Of a stretch of DNA of 64,000 bases, positions 1-12,236 are shown in pieces. The stretch is from Homalodisca vitripennis (taxonomy: Eukaryota; Arthropoda; Insecta; Hemiptera; Cicadellidae). Made by a program: the position numbers and the translations under genes. Under the pieces are notes generated by a model. That model was given only the letters and a program-made list of their open reading frames with translations. It made no database searches and was not told the origin of the DNA. Numbering within the stretch: position 1 is the first letter of the stretch; every line of letters begins with the position of its first letter. The stretch spans positions 169,874,501-169,938,500 of the forward strand of contig NC_060208.1 of the NCBI RefSeq assembly GCF_021130785.1. The letters are read 5' to 3'.

Positions 1-573
1 TTGTTGTGGAAAAATGCGGTGTTTTCTGGTAATTCACGACAAACTTGCGGTATTTAAATGCTTGTTTGTTTAATCTTACTTAAGCAGCGTTTGTCTGTGT
101 TTACCAACGGCTTCGTGGCTCTAGCAACATGGATTGCGTTTAGTGACTTTGCTCTCTACTTTAGTGTTTGATAGGGTTTTATTGATTAATAGAGGAACTC
201 CTCTTAATACTCGTATATAAGTCCACATACTGTCTTTCAAACACTCCAATCCAGTGAATAACGTAGAAACATTGTAAATTATTTTATCTTAAAACTTAAG
301 GTTATAATTAACATAAGTTACATTTGAAATTCAATACTTATATCTCAATAATTAATTGTTGCTTTGGCCAAAGGGTTTCGTTTTAAATTGATAAATATTT
401 TATATAAATTATTTATTCAACTAGTAATTTTGTGTTTTTATGGCAATAAACTAATTTTTATAATCAAGGTTATATTACATAAGTATTCATATACGTAAAA
501 ATCAACCAGAGATTCTAAAGTAGACGTTAGAATAATCTTACATAATAATTGACTACTCTATTTTATTATAAAA

Positions 574-860
574 CTAAAATAAGTTAAGTTTGATTTTATT
601 GTACATTTTAAGCTGTTGATAAGAATTGTTTAAAGGTTTTATAAAGCTATAGTATTCGTACGAATACCAAACTTGAGAGTCTGTAAAAATGTAATCGTTT
701 ACGAAGTAATATTGTAAAATACTGCAATGCACACTAACCGGAAATAGAGTGGAATGGTAGAGGGCAGTAGAGATAAGGTTGTGCTGGCACTCATTACACC
801 CTTTAAATTCACTTACCACGAGCGCCACGTGGGATAATGTGAATTACTACTTGACCCTAC
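574..860 (-). other. Conserved block in the outer left arm, no gene assigned
   Basis: An open frame of about 84 codons on the minus strand (574-828) is matched by a very similar one on the plus strand of the right arm (55,701-56,027). The frame begins with GTG, not ATG, and I recognise no domain. The similarity follows from the near identity of the DNA here, so the frame is weak evidence for a protein. It could be an exon fragment or chance. Confidence 0.3.
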
Positions 861-2880
861 TTAGTTCCTGCTGCACTGTTAGTCATGCTGTTACATTTAG
901 TCGCAAAATTTAGAAGGCAAGTGTATTTTCCCTGAAAAATTTCTAAATATATTTAATGAGTTGCGATAGCATATGTTTGGATATTCTGGAGAGTTAGACA
1001 TTTTCCTAAACCTCACTGCTGTGCATTGAATATGGTAAATCACTAAATTCGCTTGTAATGTGTTCCTGATTTCAAAAAATTACCGCCTAGTTTGTAGCCC
1101 GATTATGAATTTAATACACTAACTTACAATGTAAAAATGTATAAAAATAATACAGTTCGGATATGTGCAAAATAAAATGCAGTTAAGTTACCAAGTGATA
1201 CCAATGATATTGAGTTTCTAGATTGTACTCGTTATGTTCATATATTAGTTGGAAAAGAAATTAATATGCTTTGTAAATGCATGCATCTTTCTAGGAATTG
1301 GCGATGTAGATTATTTTGCCAATAATGTAATGCAATTAAACAGTAAATTAAATCAGGAGTTGTAATTTTGGTATAGTTTACAATATCTGATTATTGTTCA
1401 TTGCTATTTAATTTCTAATACACTTGTAGGATAGACTGTTTGTGGCCTTTATTAGACTAATTGTGCATTAGTAATTAGATTTAGATTGTTACTCTGAGTT
1501 TCGTACTAAATATCTGAAACGTTTTGTGCTTACATTTTCATACTTGCATTAAACCTTTTGTCGAATAAGTTGGTGAGGAGTTACCTTACCATATTAAAAT
1601 ATTGTGCTATGGAGGAACACATAGTTGAGAAAGTTTGTATTATTATAGAAGGAATTATTGGTTAGCTCAAGCAAATCCATACATCATATCGTAAATTGTT
1701 TGAAAAGGGTTTCCTACAGTTATTTATTTAAGTAATTTATGGCAGTAAAATATTTTTTCAATTTTTTCTTTATTTTATAAGGAGCACTCTAGACAAGCCA
1801 ATGAAATATTTAAATTTTAAATGAAGATTATCTACATTAAATATTCAGACATTTCCCATAACTGTATACATTTATTCATAAATGGGAGTGTATAAGTTGT
1901 AAGAGGTAATTACATTAATTGTTAAATAAAAACCATCAGTTTATGTAATATTTAATTTTAACCCATTGAAAAGAAAAATCACGAAACTGTACACACTAAA
2001 AGCACTTTTCTGTATTTGTTATGGTTTTAAAATAGTATATGAAAATAAAAAAAATAATATGTTTAAATTACAGGCAGTATCGTAGAAAAGAATAATTATT
2101 TATTTGGTGTTGGTTACTTCCTATACAATTAATAAATGTACTTTCTGTTCTTATTTCCCAGTAGATCCCTGTGTATTATTTTAGAAGTTGCAGTAGGATA
2201 TGATTGAGAGAACGTAATAACTGGTGTAACTCCTAGGAATTGCTCAATACACCTGACTCGTACTTCAGCGGACCTTGCAATTGCACAAAGTTATCACTAC
2301 GAATTACTTTTATACTCAACTCGTTTTATAAGTACTACTAAGTATTAAGAATGAGGACTGTTTCATCGAAAATCTCATTACAGTTTATATTTGTTATTAT
2401 AAACATTTTTATTTTAGTAACGTCTATAGCATTAACAGAGCAAACGTAATTAATAATATAATTTTTAAAATCTATTTTTATGAAACGTGCCCGCGCGCGC
2501 GCTTGTTTGTTTCTGTGCGTGCGTGTGCGTGAATGTCCCATTTAAGTTTCAAAATTAGCTATTTTTTAATACAATCTTTGTTCGAAATTTTATGCCCTTC
2601 AAACAAAACACTAAAAGGTTCTTGTTATACCTTTCAAATAGATTTATATTTATCGCCTTATGGAAGTAGTTTATATATTGAGTATTCCTCAAAATCTCCT
2701 CACGAATACAAGCCGTTTTAAGTTCTGTTTTAATAAGAAATTTTATAGAAACGTGTTGAAAAAATTAAACGTTAAAGTTAACATTATATAAAATTTTATA
2801 AATAAAAACGTTAACTGATAATCCACGGATGCTACCGTGTTATGATAAGGATACAAAATGTTATGCAAGTATTCTAATGA
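829..2880. other. Non-coding palindrome-arm DNA, no gene seen
   Basis: AT-rich sequence with no supported gene. It matches 53,660-55,700 on the opposite strand. A block around 2,240-2,330 is better conserved between arms than its surroundings. At 2,490-2,530 there is a short run rich in CG and GTGCGTGC steps, which is diverged in the other arm (about 54,010-54,050). Confidence 0.6.
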
Positions 2881-2881
2881 A

Positions 2882-2920
2882 TGACGTCACTAGCCAGACA
2901 GGTGTATACAGCAGCTGATT
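2882..2920 (+). repeat. Short repeated motif, copy 1 (TGACGTCAC-TAGCCAGACA)
   Basis: Begins with the CRE-like palindrome TGACGTCA and continues 'ctagccagacaggtgtatac' and 'agcagctga'. A second direct copy lies about 640 bp downstream at 3,522-3,560. Both have partners in the right arm. The base composition is less AT-rich than the neighbours. A regulatory role is only a suggestion. Confidence 0.7.
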
Positions 2921-3521
2921 TGTGGTAGTTGATATCACCCGGACTTCCGTGAATACTCCAGCCGGAAAAGCTACACCACTATTTTGTCGTGCCTATCTGT
3001 GTTTTAGCCAGTGCCCCGACTTTCTTCATTTACATCATTACAGTTAAGTTAAGGAAAAAAGTATTTTACGCGTTGATAGTCATCTGTTATTAATTTAAGT
3101 ACGGTTAAAGGGAGCACAATGGTACATTTTTTATGAAACCATATGATTTTAAATAAATGATCTACTTTAAATTTTGAGGTTTATAGTACCTATAACTACA
3201 AACAATCCCTATATCAAGATTTTTTTATTGATTAGTAAAGGATTTTAAAACATGATAATCGTAACAATAAAACTAGTTTATCAGACCTTAGAGATACTAA
3301 ATCTATCACTACATTATGCCGCTAATTATTACAGGCATATTAATACCACTCTGAAAGTTAAAATTTATTTTTCGTGTATAACCCCCTGTACTTTGGTACA
3401 ATGATTACGTTAATCGTTTCCTTATAATCGGTTTTTTAATAAACTGAGGATTTTTAAAAGTACCTACTTTGTATAAAACATTTGTAAAGAGTTTTAAATA
3501 TAAAATGTTTTAGATAATGGA

Positions 3522-3560
3522 TGACGTTACTAGCCAGACAAGTATATACCGCAGCTGACG
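3522..3560 (+). repeat. Short repeated motif, copy 2
   Basis: Reads 'atgacgttactagccagaca' then 'agtatataccgcagctga', with a few changes from the copy at 2,882. The following 160 bp differ from those after copy 1, so only about 36 bp are shared. Confidence 0.7.
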
Positions 3561-5780
3561 TTGGCTGACGATCTCTCAATCGGCACCCATAAATATGTAT
3601 TATTTATATGCGTAACAAATCGTATCTTATCACACATTAGTATGACAGATAACTAGTTAGAGAAATTGAGAGTCGCCATTTTCAGCCAAATAGTCGATCT
3701 CTAAATAGCTGACTGATGCTATTTTACAATTAATTTTCAAGTGTGGCTGTTAGTTGTAAGTGTATTAAGATAAAAAAATAAGACCTGATAGTGAAACTAT
3801 CGTTTAGATATCATCATTTTTAGACCTCCACAAAAATCAGTGGGATTGCCGATCAATTCCTTTCTGTCACCCAGTAGACTTGACTCAGATGTAAAATTTC
3901 TATTCTCTATGCCTGTAGAAACTGTGTAGACTCTCTAGATGTCCTTGGCAGGATATCTTATGAATGAGATGAGGTTTGAAAGTGCGCATGCGACCTCAGG
4001 TAAGCAACTGCGACACATGGTGTGGCGTACTCCTACCTTCTTGTACATAAGATTATAAGGCAATATAAATTTAAGTAAAATATTTATGCATTTTGACCAA
4101 TCACTCTAAAATTAGAACAAAAAAATGAAGCTAGATTATACTGTTTCTTTTTTATAGTATTTATAAAAATTATACATTAGGAGTATACAAATGCAACACA
4201 AATAATTCAAATATAATCCTTATAATTACAAAGTAAATAAATTTTCGGAACATGTAACTGACCTTGAATTTAAATCATGAACACTCTCTTTATAGATACA
4301 TGAGCTTTAAGAGAGGAAAGAGAGTGGGTGGTATGTTGAATACTTCATGGTTTAAAAGGTTCTGAATTGTCACTGTTTCGTGGAAAAAGTAACATGTAAG
4401 TTAAAAATTTAAGATAAAAGTGCTGCTATTACCGGAATGAAATATAATTTCTTAGAGAATTTACGTTAGTTCGTTTTTATGTAATTCGTACAAAATTAAG
4501 TTTACGACCTATTGAGTTGTTTGGTAAAACCCTTCCGTTTACTCTTTTATTAATGTTATAGCATGACGCTGTAGTAATATTTTAGTGTCTAATTTTTGAA
4601 TTAGAACTTAAATTAATAACAGTTTTCAAATGTAAGCACTTTTTTCAACACCGATGTTTTGTAAACTATATTTGAATCTCAACTAGATCAGGACGATGTA
4701 TATCCTCAGAAATATGATCCAAGAAATTATTAAAACTACAGGTATACACCAATGGTTAATTATAATGATTAGTAAAAAATTGATTAAAATGTGCTAATAA
4801 TTTTTGGCAATTTCATATATTTTGTTATTTTTATTACCATTCAATAAATGCACGTTTTACAATTCAGGCACCAATATATTAATTTATTTATACAATATAC
4901 AAGTTGTATATTTCGAGTTTTCTGTTTAACTAATCATAACTTATGTATAATACATTTTAAATAATCATAGTTTTCAGTGTTTAATAATTTTTAAAAGGTC
5001 TATTTGTATTATAAATATACATTCATATTAATTAGTTTAAGTGCATATTGAATACTTTTCAGTTAGTGCCCTTCATTTAAAAATAACATTGTTTTTACTG
5101 TTTGGTTCCTTTAGTCCTGCATTATCTTTCCTAGTATAATAGATATTGTGAAGCTGCAGGAATGCAAAATGAATTTAAATACTTGGTCTATAAATTTTAA
5201 ACAATTGTGCTCACCTAAAGGACGCTATAGCTTTGTCAAGACTATTCGAGTGGTCCTATTGCTTCTTATGGCTAAAATATTTTTGTCATGTTAGTGTGAA
5301 ACCTTTAAGTTCGTTTCCATGACACTGGTGTTTGAGGCAGATTATTGAAATAACTTCAGGGTTCTATAATAAAGTAAGAATAATCAAGATGTAGGGGTTC
5401 TAAGTGAATTTTTTCAAAATGTTTATATTTATAAAATTTTTTTTGAAAGTGGGACTCCTTTAAGGTTTAGTGATACGATATATAAATGTAACAAGTCAAG
5501 CAAACAGTTAGTCCAAGTGAAACATGTAATTACATTTTTATCTGCATATAAAATAAAGTAAAGCGTACTTTCCTGGTATATTGTTAGTACTATCTCGAAA
5601 AAAGATATATCTAACTAGTATTCTAACATTATTGTTTGTTAATAAAATTAATTGAAATTAAAACGACCTCAGTAATTATCATGCTTTTAAAGTATTTAAT
5701 AATGGTACATTTGTTTACTACAAAAACATACTAGCATAGTAGAATTTGAATTAGGAACTTGCATTAAAAGAAACAGTGTT
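3561..5780. other. Non-coding palindrome-arm DNA, with the empty site of the Gypsy element
   Basis: AT-rich sequence with no gene recognised. It matches 43,260-45,110 and 52,507-52,990 on the opposite strand. The stretch at about 3,985-4,012 ('gcgcatgcgacctcaggtaa') is the unoccupied equivalent of the Gypsy insertion point in the right arm. Confidence 0.65.
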
Positions 5781-6110
5781 TGAAATTAAACAATTAACAT
5801 CAAGTCGTCGTTGTTGCAATACACATCTCTTACGTATTGTTTGGTAAAGTATGTCTGCACAGACCGATGACGTCAGAGCAATCTGCTCGTGTACAGGTAT
5901 TGTAGGTGGCGTCGGTGGAAGGGTTATATGGAAACGTGCTCATGCATAGTTTCCGTTCAATATCTCATGTTTCACGCTGATCAGTTATTGACGAGCCCTT
6001 GTCGTAGGACTTTTGTACATAATAAGTACAAAATATTTAAGTACATGTCAGACGTAATCAAATTAATTTGTGTGTGTGTGTGAAATTATAAGCTATTCCT
6101 ATATATAAAA
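5780..6110. other. Highly conserved island within the arms, with a CRE-like site
   Basis: This 330-bp block is nearly identical to 42,960-43,270 in the right arm, clearly more so than its flanks. It contains TGACGTCA at about 5,869, several CG dinucleotides and an imperfect 'gaaac...gtttc' inverted pair near 5,930-5,955, and ends in a short GT run. A 64-codon frame (5,889-6,083) lacks any recognisable domain. It could be an old promoter or first-exon region, an ncRNA, or a recently converted tract. Confidence 0.5.
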
Positions 6111-6417
6111 TAAACTACTAAAAATGCTAACATTTGATTGTTCTAAGTCAAACATTAAGTACTTTAAAATTGTAAGGATTCGTTTGGTTAATTTATAACG
6201 CTGCATGTCTAACAAAAATGTCATTTGTGGGAGCCTTTACCAGCCTTTCTTACACTTAAAGAGGCATAAATCTGGCTTTTACATGGTTTTGAAAAATATA
6301 TGTTAATGTATGTTATTACGATTTACCAGATAAACATAACCATGACGGTATGTTGCATTTTCTGATTATTAATTACAATAACTTCTTTTCTTATGAAATT
6401 TCATAAAATTTGTAATG

Positions 6418-6720
6418 AGTTTGTTTGTTTCTGTCTGTCAGTCTAGGAGATATCTATAAAACGAACCGACAATTAGAGTTGTCGTTTTTCATGAAGCTTC
6501 ATTGTGCAGTAACATTGTATAACTTTGCATAGCTGCGTAGTAACATTGTGAAGCTTTTGTGAGTAACATTTATTTTTTTTCTACAAATATTAGCAAAACT
6601 GAGTTCGAAGATGGTACATATCACGCCATTAGGTTTGGCTGAGCATTAGTGAAATTTTTTACATTGGTATTATAGCTAACCGTGATGAAAGTGAATAAAA
6701 GCAGAATAAATAAAATTGCA
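6418..6720 (-). repeat. Dispersed repeat with CTGT tail, copy A
   Basis: Read on the minus strand, it runs from a segment like 'ggttagctataataccaatg' through 'gctcagccaaacctaatggc', a 'gaagcttcatg' block and 'gagatatc' to a CAGACAGA-type tail (plus strand 'tttctgtctgtcagtc' near 6,430). At least two other loci in the window share this order of blocks. It is a non-coding, multi-copy element, family name unknown to me. Right-arm partner at about 41,930-42,260. Confidence 0.75.
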
Positions 6721-6810
6721 AATAAACTGAATCCAATCAACATGTGACTTTTAATAATTTGCTAAACCTTAATGCACTCCATTACTCACTGAAGTTGAAC
6801 ATTTTTATTT

Positions 6811-7030
6811 CTTTTTGTCTGCCTGTCTGTCTGTATACATGTCTAATTGTATGTTTGTTCAAACGATACTCAGAAAACGAAACTTCATTTTTGTATAAGG
6901 AACGCTGGGTGTGATGATAGTGCATGTTCCTACATGGGATTTGGCTGAGCTTTAGAGAATATTTTTATACTGGTGTTATTGGTAACCATTATAGACAGAA
7001 GAAAATAACATCCTATAAACACATATGTGA
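6811..7030 (-). repeat. Dispersed repeat with CTGT tail, copy B
   Basis: Same block order as copy A: 'gcctgtctgtctgtatac' tail, 'aaacgatactcagaaaacga', 'gtgcatgttcctacatggga', 'tttggctgagcttta', 'ggtaacc'. It lies about 90 bp from copy A in the same orientation, so the two make a spaced direct pair. Right-arm partner at about 41,650-41,870. Confidence 0.75.
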
Positions 7031-7770
7031 ACAAACGTAGTATGTACATTTTACAATTTCTTACTATAGTATATTCTTAACAATTTAGATATTAAAACTT
7101 GTTAATTGATTATTACAAATAGGTAACTGCAACGAGGAGAAACATGTAATGTTTGTAGTTAGGTTGTCATAATAAACCTTTTTATTATTTTCAACAATAA
7201 TGTTACTTGCAGTCTATATGTCTGATTTTTAGGAATCCGTCACTAACTTAATATTTTAAATAATTACTAGCAGTTATCATCCACTTTTCACGCCGCTTAT
7301 TAATAGGTAACAGATACTTTAAGGGAATGCCATTTTTAAATACTTAATAAACACACTGGCTAAAAAGATATGTTGCAGTTAACGGAAGATAATCCACTCT
7401 CCTAATACATTTAAAAATATAGGAGCCCTGTAGTTGTAGAAGAAAATATATTTTATAAGAACCAATAAAGATAAATGGTATATATTTATGTACAAAATAT
7501 TGTAATATTTCAAATAAAGCTCAAATATTACAATAAACTATTATATATTTTAAGCCTCAGTAAAGAAATACTTAGTCCTCTTTAGTAATCTTAGTTATGA
7601 TGTAATATTAAAGAGCTCTTTTATAATTTTGTAAATTAAAAAAGTATAACTTAATATTTTTAAGGAAAACTGATAGTTAATTTAGTGGGTTTACAATTTA
7701 TTTGGCTCTTCTAGCTCATACAGTTCTCCTTCTATAAATAGAGGACAGATGGTCTGGGACTCCCTGGATA
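7031..7770. other. Non-coding arm DNA, no gene seen
   Basis: AT-rich sequence matched by 40,920-41,640 in the right arm. No coding or RNA feature recognised. Confidence 0.6.
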
Positions 7771-7774
7771 TAGG

Positions 7775-9580
7775 CTAATTATGTTATATAACTCAACTTT
7801 TGGAAAAGTTGCCTGTTCCAAAAAGCCCCAAGAAATTAAAAGCTGCTACAAACTTTGATCTTATAAACGTCTTGGCTAAGTTCATTGGCCAGCTTGATGT
7901 ACCATTTCGTTTCAATAAGACAACCATCCAAACTGAAAAAAATCACAACTTCGTTATTTGTGAACCTAGAGAAAATAGTGAGAAATATATGTATAATATT
8001 TCTATGCATATACACAAATATTTGGTATCTCGTTCACGTTTTGAAATATTGAGTACACGTGAGTTCCATGAAAATAAGTTAAGCTAATAATACTTCCCTT
8101 CCTATAAATGTAACTGCCACTTTCAACTGAGGCGGATTTACTATTTTTACACAAGTCTCGGCAATTTTCCCGCGTGTTGCTAATAGAATCGCTAGCAGTA
8201 GATCATCCGTATAATATATCTCAAACATCCAAACTTCTAAAATGAAAGGTTTTGACTTTGTACTACTCAAAGCAGTATCATCTTTCCAGGCACTCTGTAG
8301 CTCGACAGATGCTCTTGAATTTACTCACATCGGAACACTCACATTCAATCTCACTATCTACAAGGTGGATGTGCGGGTGTAACTGTTGTAATATTATCTT
8401 AGATTTATGTTTTGATAATTCTGTGTAGAATAACACAATATTTTAGAAGAAACATGAAATATTATTTATGTTTAGTATTTCACTGTGCATATTAGGTAAT
8501 TGAATTTATTTAGCTTACTATAAAACACTTCAATGGACTCTCTTAATAAACAAATATGCAAAAATTGAGTTAATGTTATTCATAGGGCAATGAAACAATG
8601 TTAAGTAAATTTAATTGAAAATATATTTTAAATTATTACTTCGGCTTTAAATAAATATTATTGGACACGATTAGTATTTACAAACAGTATTACAATTGCT
8701 ACCCTATTAATTTTAACAACAAAATTCTACCGATTAAGTTTAATATTATAACTTAACCATGGAATATTATTGGCAAAACAAGGTGACATTTTAATTTTGA
8801 TCCACGATTGGTCTATCGGTAGGTTAATTAAATCACTTGTATATACTGTCGTTAATTTTGGACAAGGGGATGGTAATACTCCTCCCAATTACTAATCCTA
8901 ATTAGTAATAATCCCATCACTAATTAATAATCCTAGCAATTACTTTGACCTTCTTTCAACACCGCCCATAAAGCGAGTTATGATAACTTTTACTTGGCTT
9001 CTTTACCAAGTAGACTTATCTAAGTTTATCGGTCTTAACCATCGATTTTTACAGTGGAAGCAATTTCATTACAAATTTGCTATCTCCCAACGTAGTTTTG
9101 ACTAAAGTTTCGTATATTTTGTCCTTTGAAATTTAATAAATTACTTTACCAGTGAAGCCTTTCAATATAATCTGTTTTAACATACTTGTAAAAGATTTCT
9201 TTTACAGAGAATCTAACGGGCCTGACTGCTCCCAGACTTAAGGAGACTAAAATCCGTTAAAAAAAACACTGCACAGAAACTGTTCCAATACTTACAGGTT
9301 TTAGCTGGGCCATAGAAACAAAAAGATCACAACTAACATTCTGACACTGCTCTAGAGGTCATTCTAGAACATAATGAAACATAAATTATAGTTATTTGGT
9401 TAAATACATTCTTTAAAAAGTAAAAGTGATGATTAAGCGGAACGGTGTAGTTTCTCAAATCAAAATTTTGCTGCAAGTAATTATGATGCGGGATTGAGCA
9501 GATGAATCTGCGGCTGCTCTACAGGTGCACAGATTACCGACTTCATTACATGAAATGTTTGCACAATGTCCATAACAATA
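7775..9580. other. Left-arm-specific 1.8-kb segment
   Basis: The right arm jumps from the partner of about 7,770 to the partner of about 9,580 across only some 90 bp (40,825-40,920). This segment is therefore an insertion in the left arm or a deletion in the right. I could not find clear terminal repeats or a target duplication. The first 600 bp hold protein-coding remnants (separate entry). The rest, 8,385-9,580, is AT-rich with short 'taatcctaattagtaat'-like repeats near 8,890 and no gene. Confidence 0.75.
7800..8382 (+). pseudogene. Remnant of an unidentified protein-coding gene
   Basis: Three plus-strand pieces read like coding sequence. The first (7,800-8,087, opened by TTG so probably missing its true start) includes 'KSPKKLKAATNFDLINVLAK' and 'GQLDVPFRFNKTTIQ'. 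The second, about 8,110-8,240, includes 'QFSRVLLIESLAVDHPYNIS'. The third, 8,215-8,382, includes 'GFDFVLLKAVSSFQALC' and ends 'LTIYKVDVRV' before a TAA. Pieces two and three overlap and join through a frameshift, which suggests one decayed gene. I do not recognise the family. It lies only in the left arm, so it may belong to a mobile or viral insertion. Confidence 0.45.
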
Positions 9581-11267
9581 ATTAAAAATAAATAAATATA
9601 ACGCGATGTAATGCGTTTATAGTAAAGCTTATAATAGCTTATTTAAGAAATATTTGTAATTTTTCAATATGTTTTGAAAACATAGAATTTAAATTAAATA
9701 GTTTAATCAACATTTCCTGTGTACAGTACAAGAAATGTTACTAGAACAACAGAATTTGCAACATTATAAACGTTTAAAAGGTCACGAAATTGTCTCATCA
9801 GCAGATGCTGTCATTAAATTTGCATTCAAACCAAGGTAATACTCGATGAGAGGGAAATTTAAACAAGTATCTCTAGAGAGTATGCGGACCTGCCACTATA
9901 AGTAAGGGAAGGGAATCAAGCCAGCTATAAAAAGTACTCTAGCACTTTTTAATGCGAGACGAAACACTTTGTCAGAGATTCATATAATTAATCAAGTTTA
10001 AGGTTTATTTTGCTTATAATCGTTACCTTTACTCGTGAAAAGACGCTTACGTCTTTTAAAGCTGTTGTCAACTAATTAAGCTTTGTTCTCTTTGAATATA
10101 GCATACTTTCATGTTAATGGGATAGCCTATACGCCTACCTCGGCATAAACACACACACACATATAGCCTATACTTAACCTACAGGCCTAGATACCTACTT
10201 AACATAAATTGCAGAAAATGTGCAGGATTCCAGTAACAGGGCACGTAAAAATATGAATGAATAAAACCGTAAGTTTTATTAAAATTTATTCTGGTGGATC
10301 ACACATTTACTAAACTGCATTTATATGCTAATAATACTATAGCGTTTCACGCATTAACTATTTAACCGATTGTACTGAAATGTTACATGGACATACTTAC
10401 GGTCCCTGGTATTAACATAGGGTTATTATGTGAATTGTCGTTTGGACAGCCAGACAGACTGACAGGGCTGACCTCTAATTTTTTGACTCCAACATCTATA
10501 ATCTTCTTTTTTAGACTAAGATAAATACTATCTCTGTTTTTAAACAACTAGGACCTTGTTTTAACTCTAAGATTTATCGCACAGACGTATGACCAGATTG
10601 ACACAGTTTTAAAAAGTACCTGGTGAGTGTTCAATAAACTAGATAATTTTATAACACAACATCTATTCAATTCCTAAAATATTTGGAATAAAAGATAAAA
10701 ATGCGTAATTGGATTTATCCATTATTTCATGACACAGATCGTTAAATTAATTAAGGGAGTATCTCCACATTTCTTGCTCAGAACCATTGAACATAGACCA
10801 TGATTGGGGTAATTGAAAAACATATAAGGTAATATATCTTATTGTTTTCTACAAAAATGTTTGTGAGCAACAAATTATGAACAGCTGTGCGGGGCGTAAT
10901 GCAAATATTTCTAACCCTTTACAACACCTGTGTTTGTTGTAAACTCGGGGACGTACGATGTCCAAAGTCACATCACGTCAATCTCATATATCTTTATACC
11001 ACAGTAAAATTCAATATCAGTGATCCGGAGTAGGTGATGTACTATACTTTTTAGCATTAGCTGTAAACGTTAAATTGTCTAGCCTTCATATGACACACAG
11101 CATGTCATTCAATAAAAAATGTCAATGTACAGATTTTTACTAAATGAATTAATAATTTCAAGTCATTCGGAAAAAAAAAACAGATTTTTTGTGACAAATA
11201 AAGTGCTAAATATATACAACGGTTTTTTTTTAGTACAAACATTATACTTTGAAATTTTCTATTAAAT

Positions 11268-11298
<31 letters not shown>

Positions 11299-12177
11299 TT
11301 CAAAACAGCTTCTTTATTTTGAAAAGAGTAACTTTGTATTCTTTAGATGAACTTTAATATTGCGCTCCTTTAATAGTAGTTTTATGCTTGATACCGTTGG
11401 AATTTGAAATGTGAGAATTGTATGAAGCCTTCTTTGTTTGACGGTGGTTATAGTTGAACAAGTATATGCTTATTACCTCGAAATATAATACAAAATGAGG
11501 AATCCCCACTCCTGATTTATAGGTATTTTTAAGTACACAGTAAAATGAAAAGGTAAAAATTTCCCAATTTACGGCGATATAAAATAGGGACCCTTCAAAA
11601 TGACCTGAGTAGCAGTTTTTGACCTTTAATTCTTCTTTCACGATAGTACAGAACTGTATTATACAGTATTATAAATTTTGTATTATAATTTGTATTATAA
11701 TTATAATGTTTATATTTGCAAGTGAAATGTTTTGTACAACCTGAATTGAGCTATTTATTAAGATGCAAAATGCCAAATTGTATAGAAATAATGCATTGGC
11801 CAATTTACGTTAACGACAGTTTTAACCAATCTTTATAATCCTGCTTGGAATTTAATTTATGTCTCTATGTGGATACAAAATTTAAATATTTAACTTGTAA
11901 TGAATGAGTGAAATGCAGAAATATAATTGTAAAACCCAATGAAACCGATCTTCTTAACGTTTATCTCAAAGTGTGGGAAGTTATTTTCTGCTTCATATTT
12001 CATATTTTATTATTGCTATAGCAGAAGAACTCGGTTTACAGGTGCTGGTACTGGCCGTTTTATATGGAGCTCATGAGATGCCAACCATATCTGTGATCAG
12101 TCATCCCTTCGTTAAATTGTTCGGGCATTTCCTTTTATCTGCCTGCATTGAGATTTACTAAAAATGACACCTTATAA

Positions 12178-12180
<3 letters not shown>
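9581..12180. other. Non-coding arm DNA with short repeats
   Basis: Matched by about 38,170-40,815 in the right arm. It holds a short CA run (10,148-10,161), a (TA)n run near 11,267-11,287 and a stretch at 10,250-10,500 that looks like a dispersed repeat ('ttaactatttaaccgattgt', then 'gacagccagacagactgaca'). Frames at 11,354-11,641 (minus) and 11,973-12,161 (plus) show no recognisable domain and are not kept as genes. Confidence 0.6.

Positions 12181-12235
<55 letters not shown>
12180..12235. repeat. (TA)n microsatellite
   Basis: Uninterrupted run of about 27 TA units. The right-arm partner at 38,112-38,170 is broken up by extra T or A bases, so the tract has changed since the arms separated. 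Confidence 0.95.

Positions 12236-12236
<1 letters not shown>

Noticed and set aside
574..828. Small protein conserved in both arms (partner 55,701-56,027)
   Set aside because: Starts with GTG in both copies, has no domain, and the conservation is no more than that of the DNA itself.
6400..7030. CRISPR-like direct repeats
   Set aside because: Two diverged copies of a dispersed eukaryotic repeat with no regular spacers.
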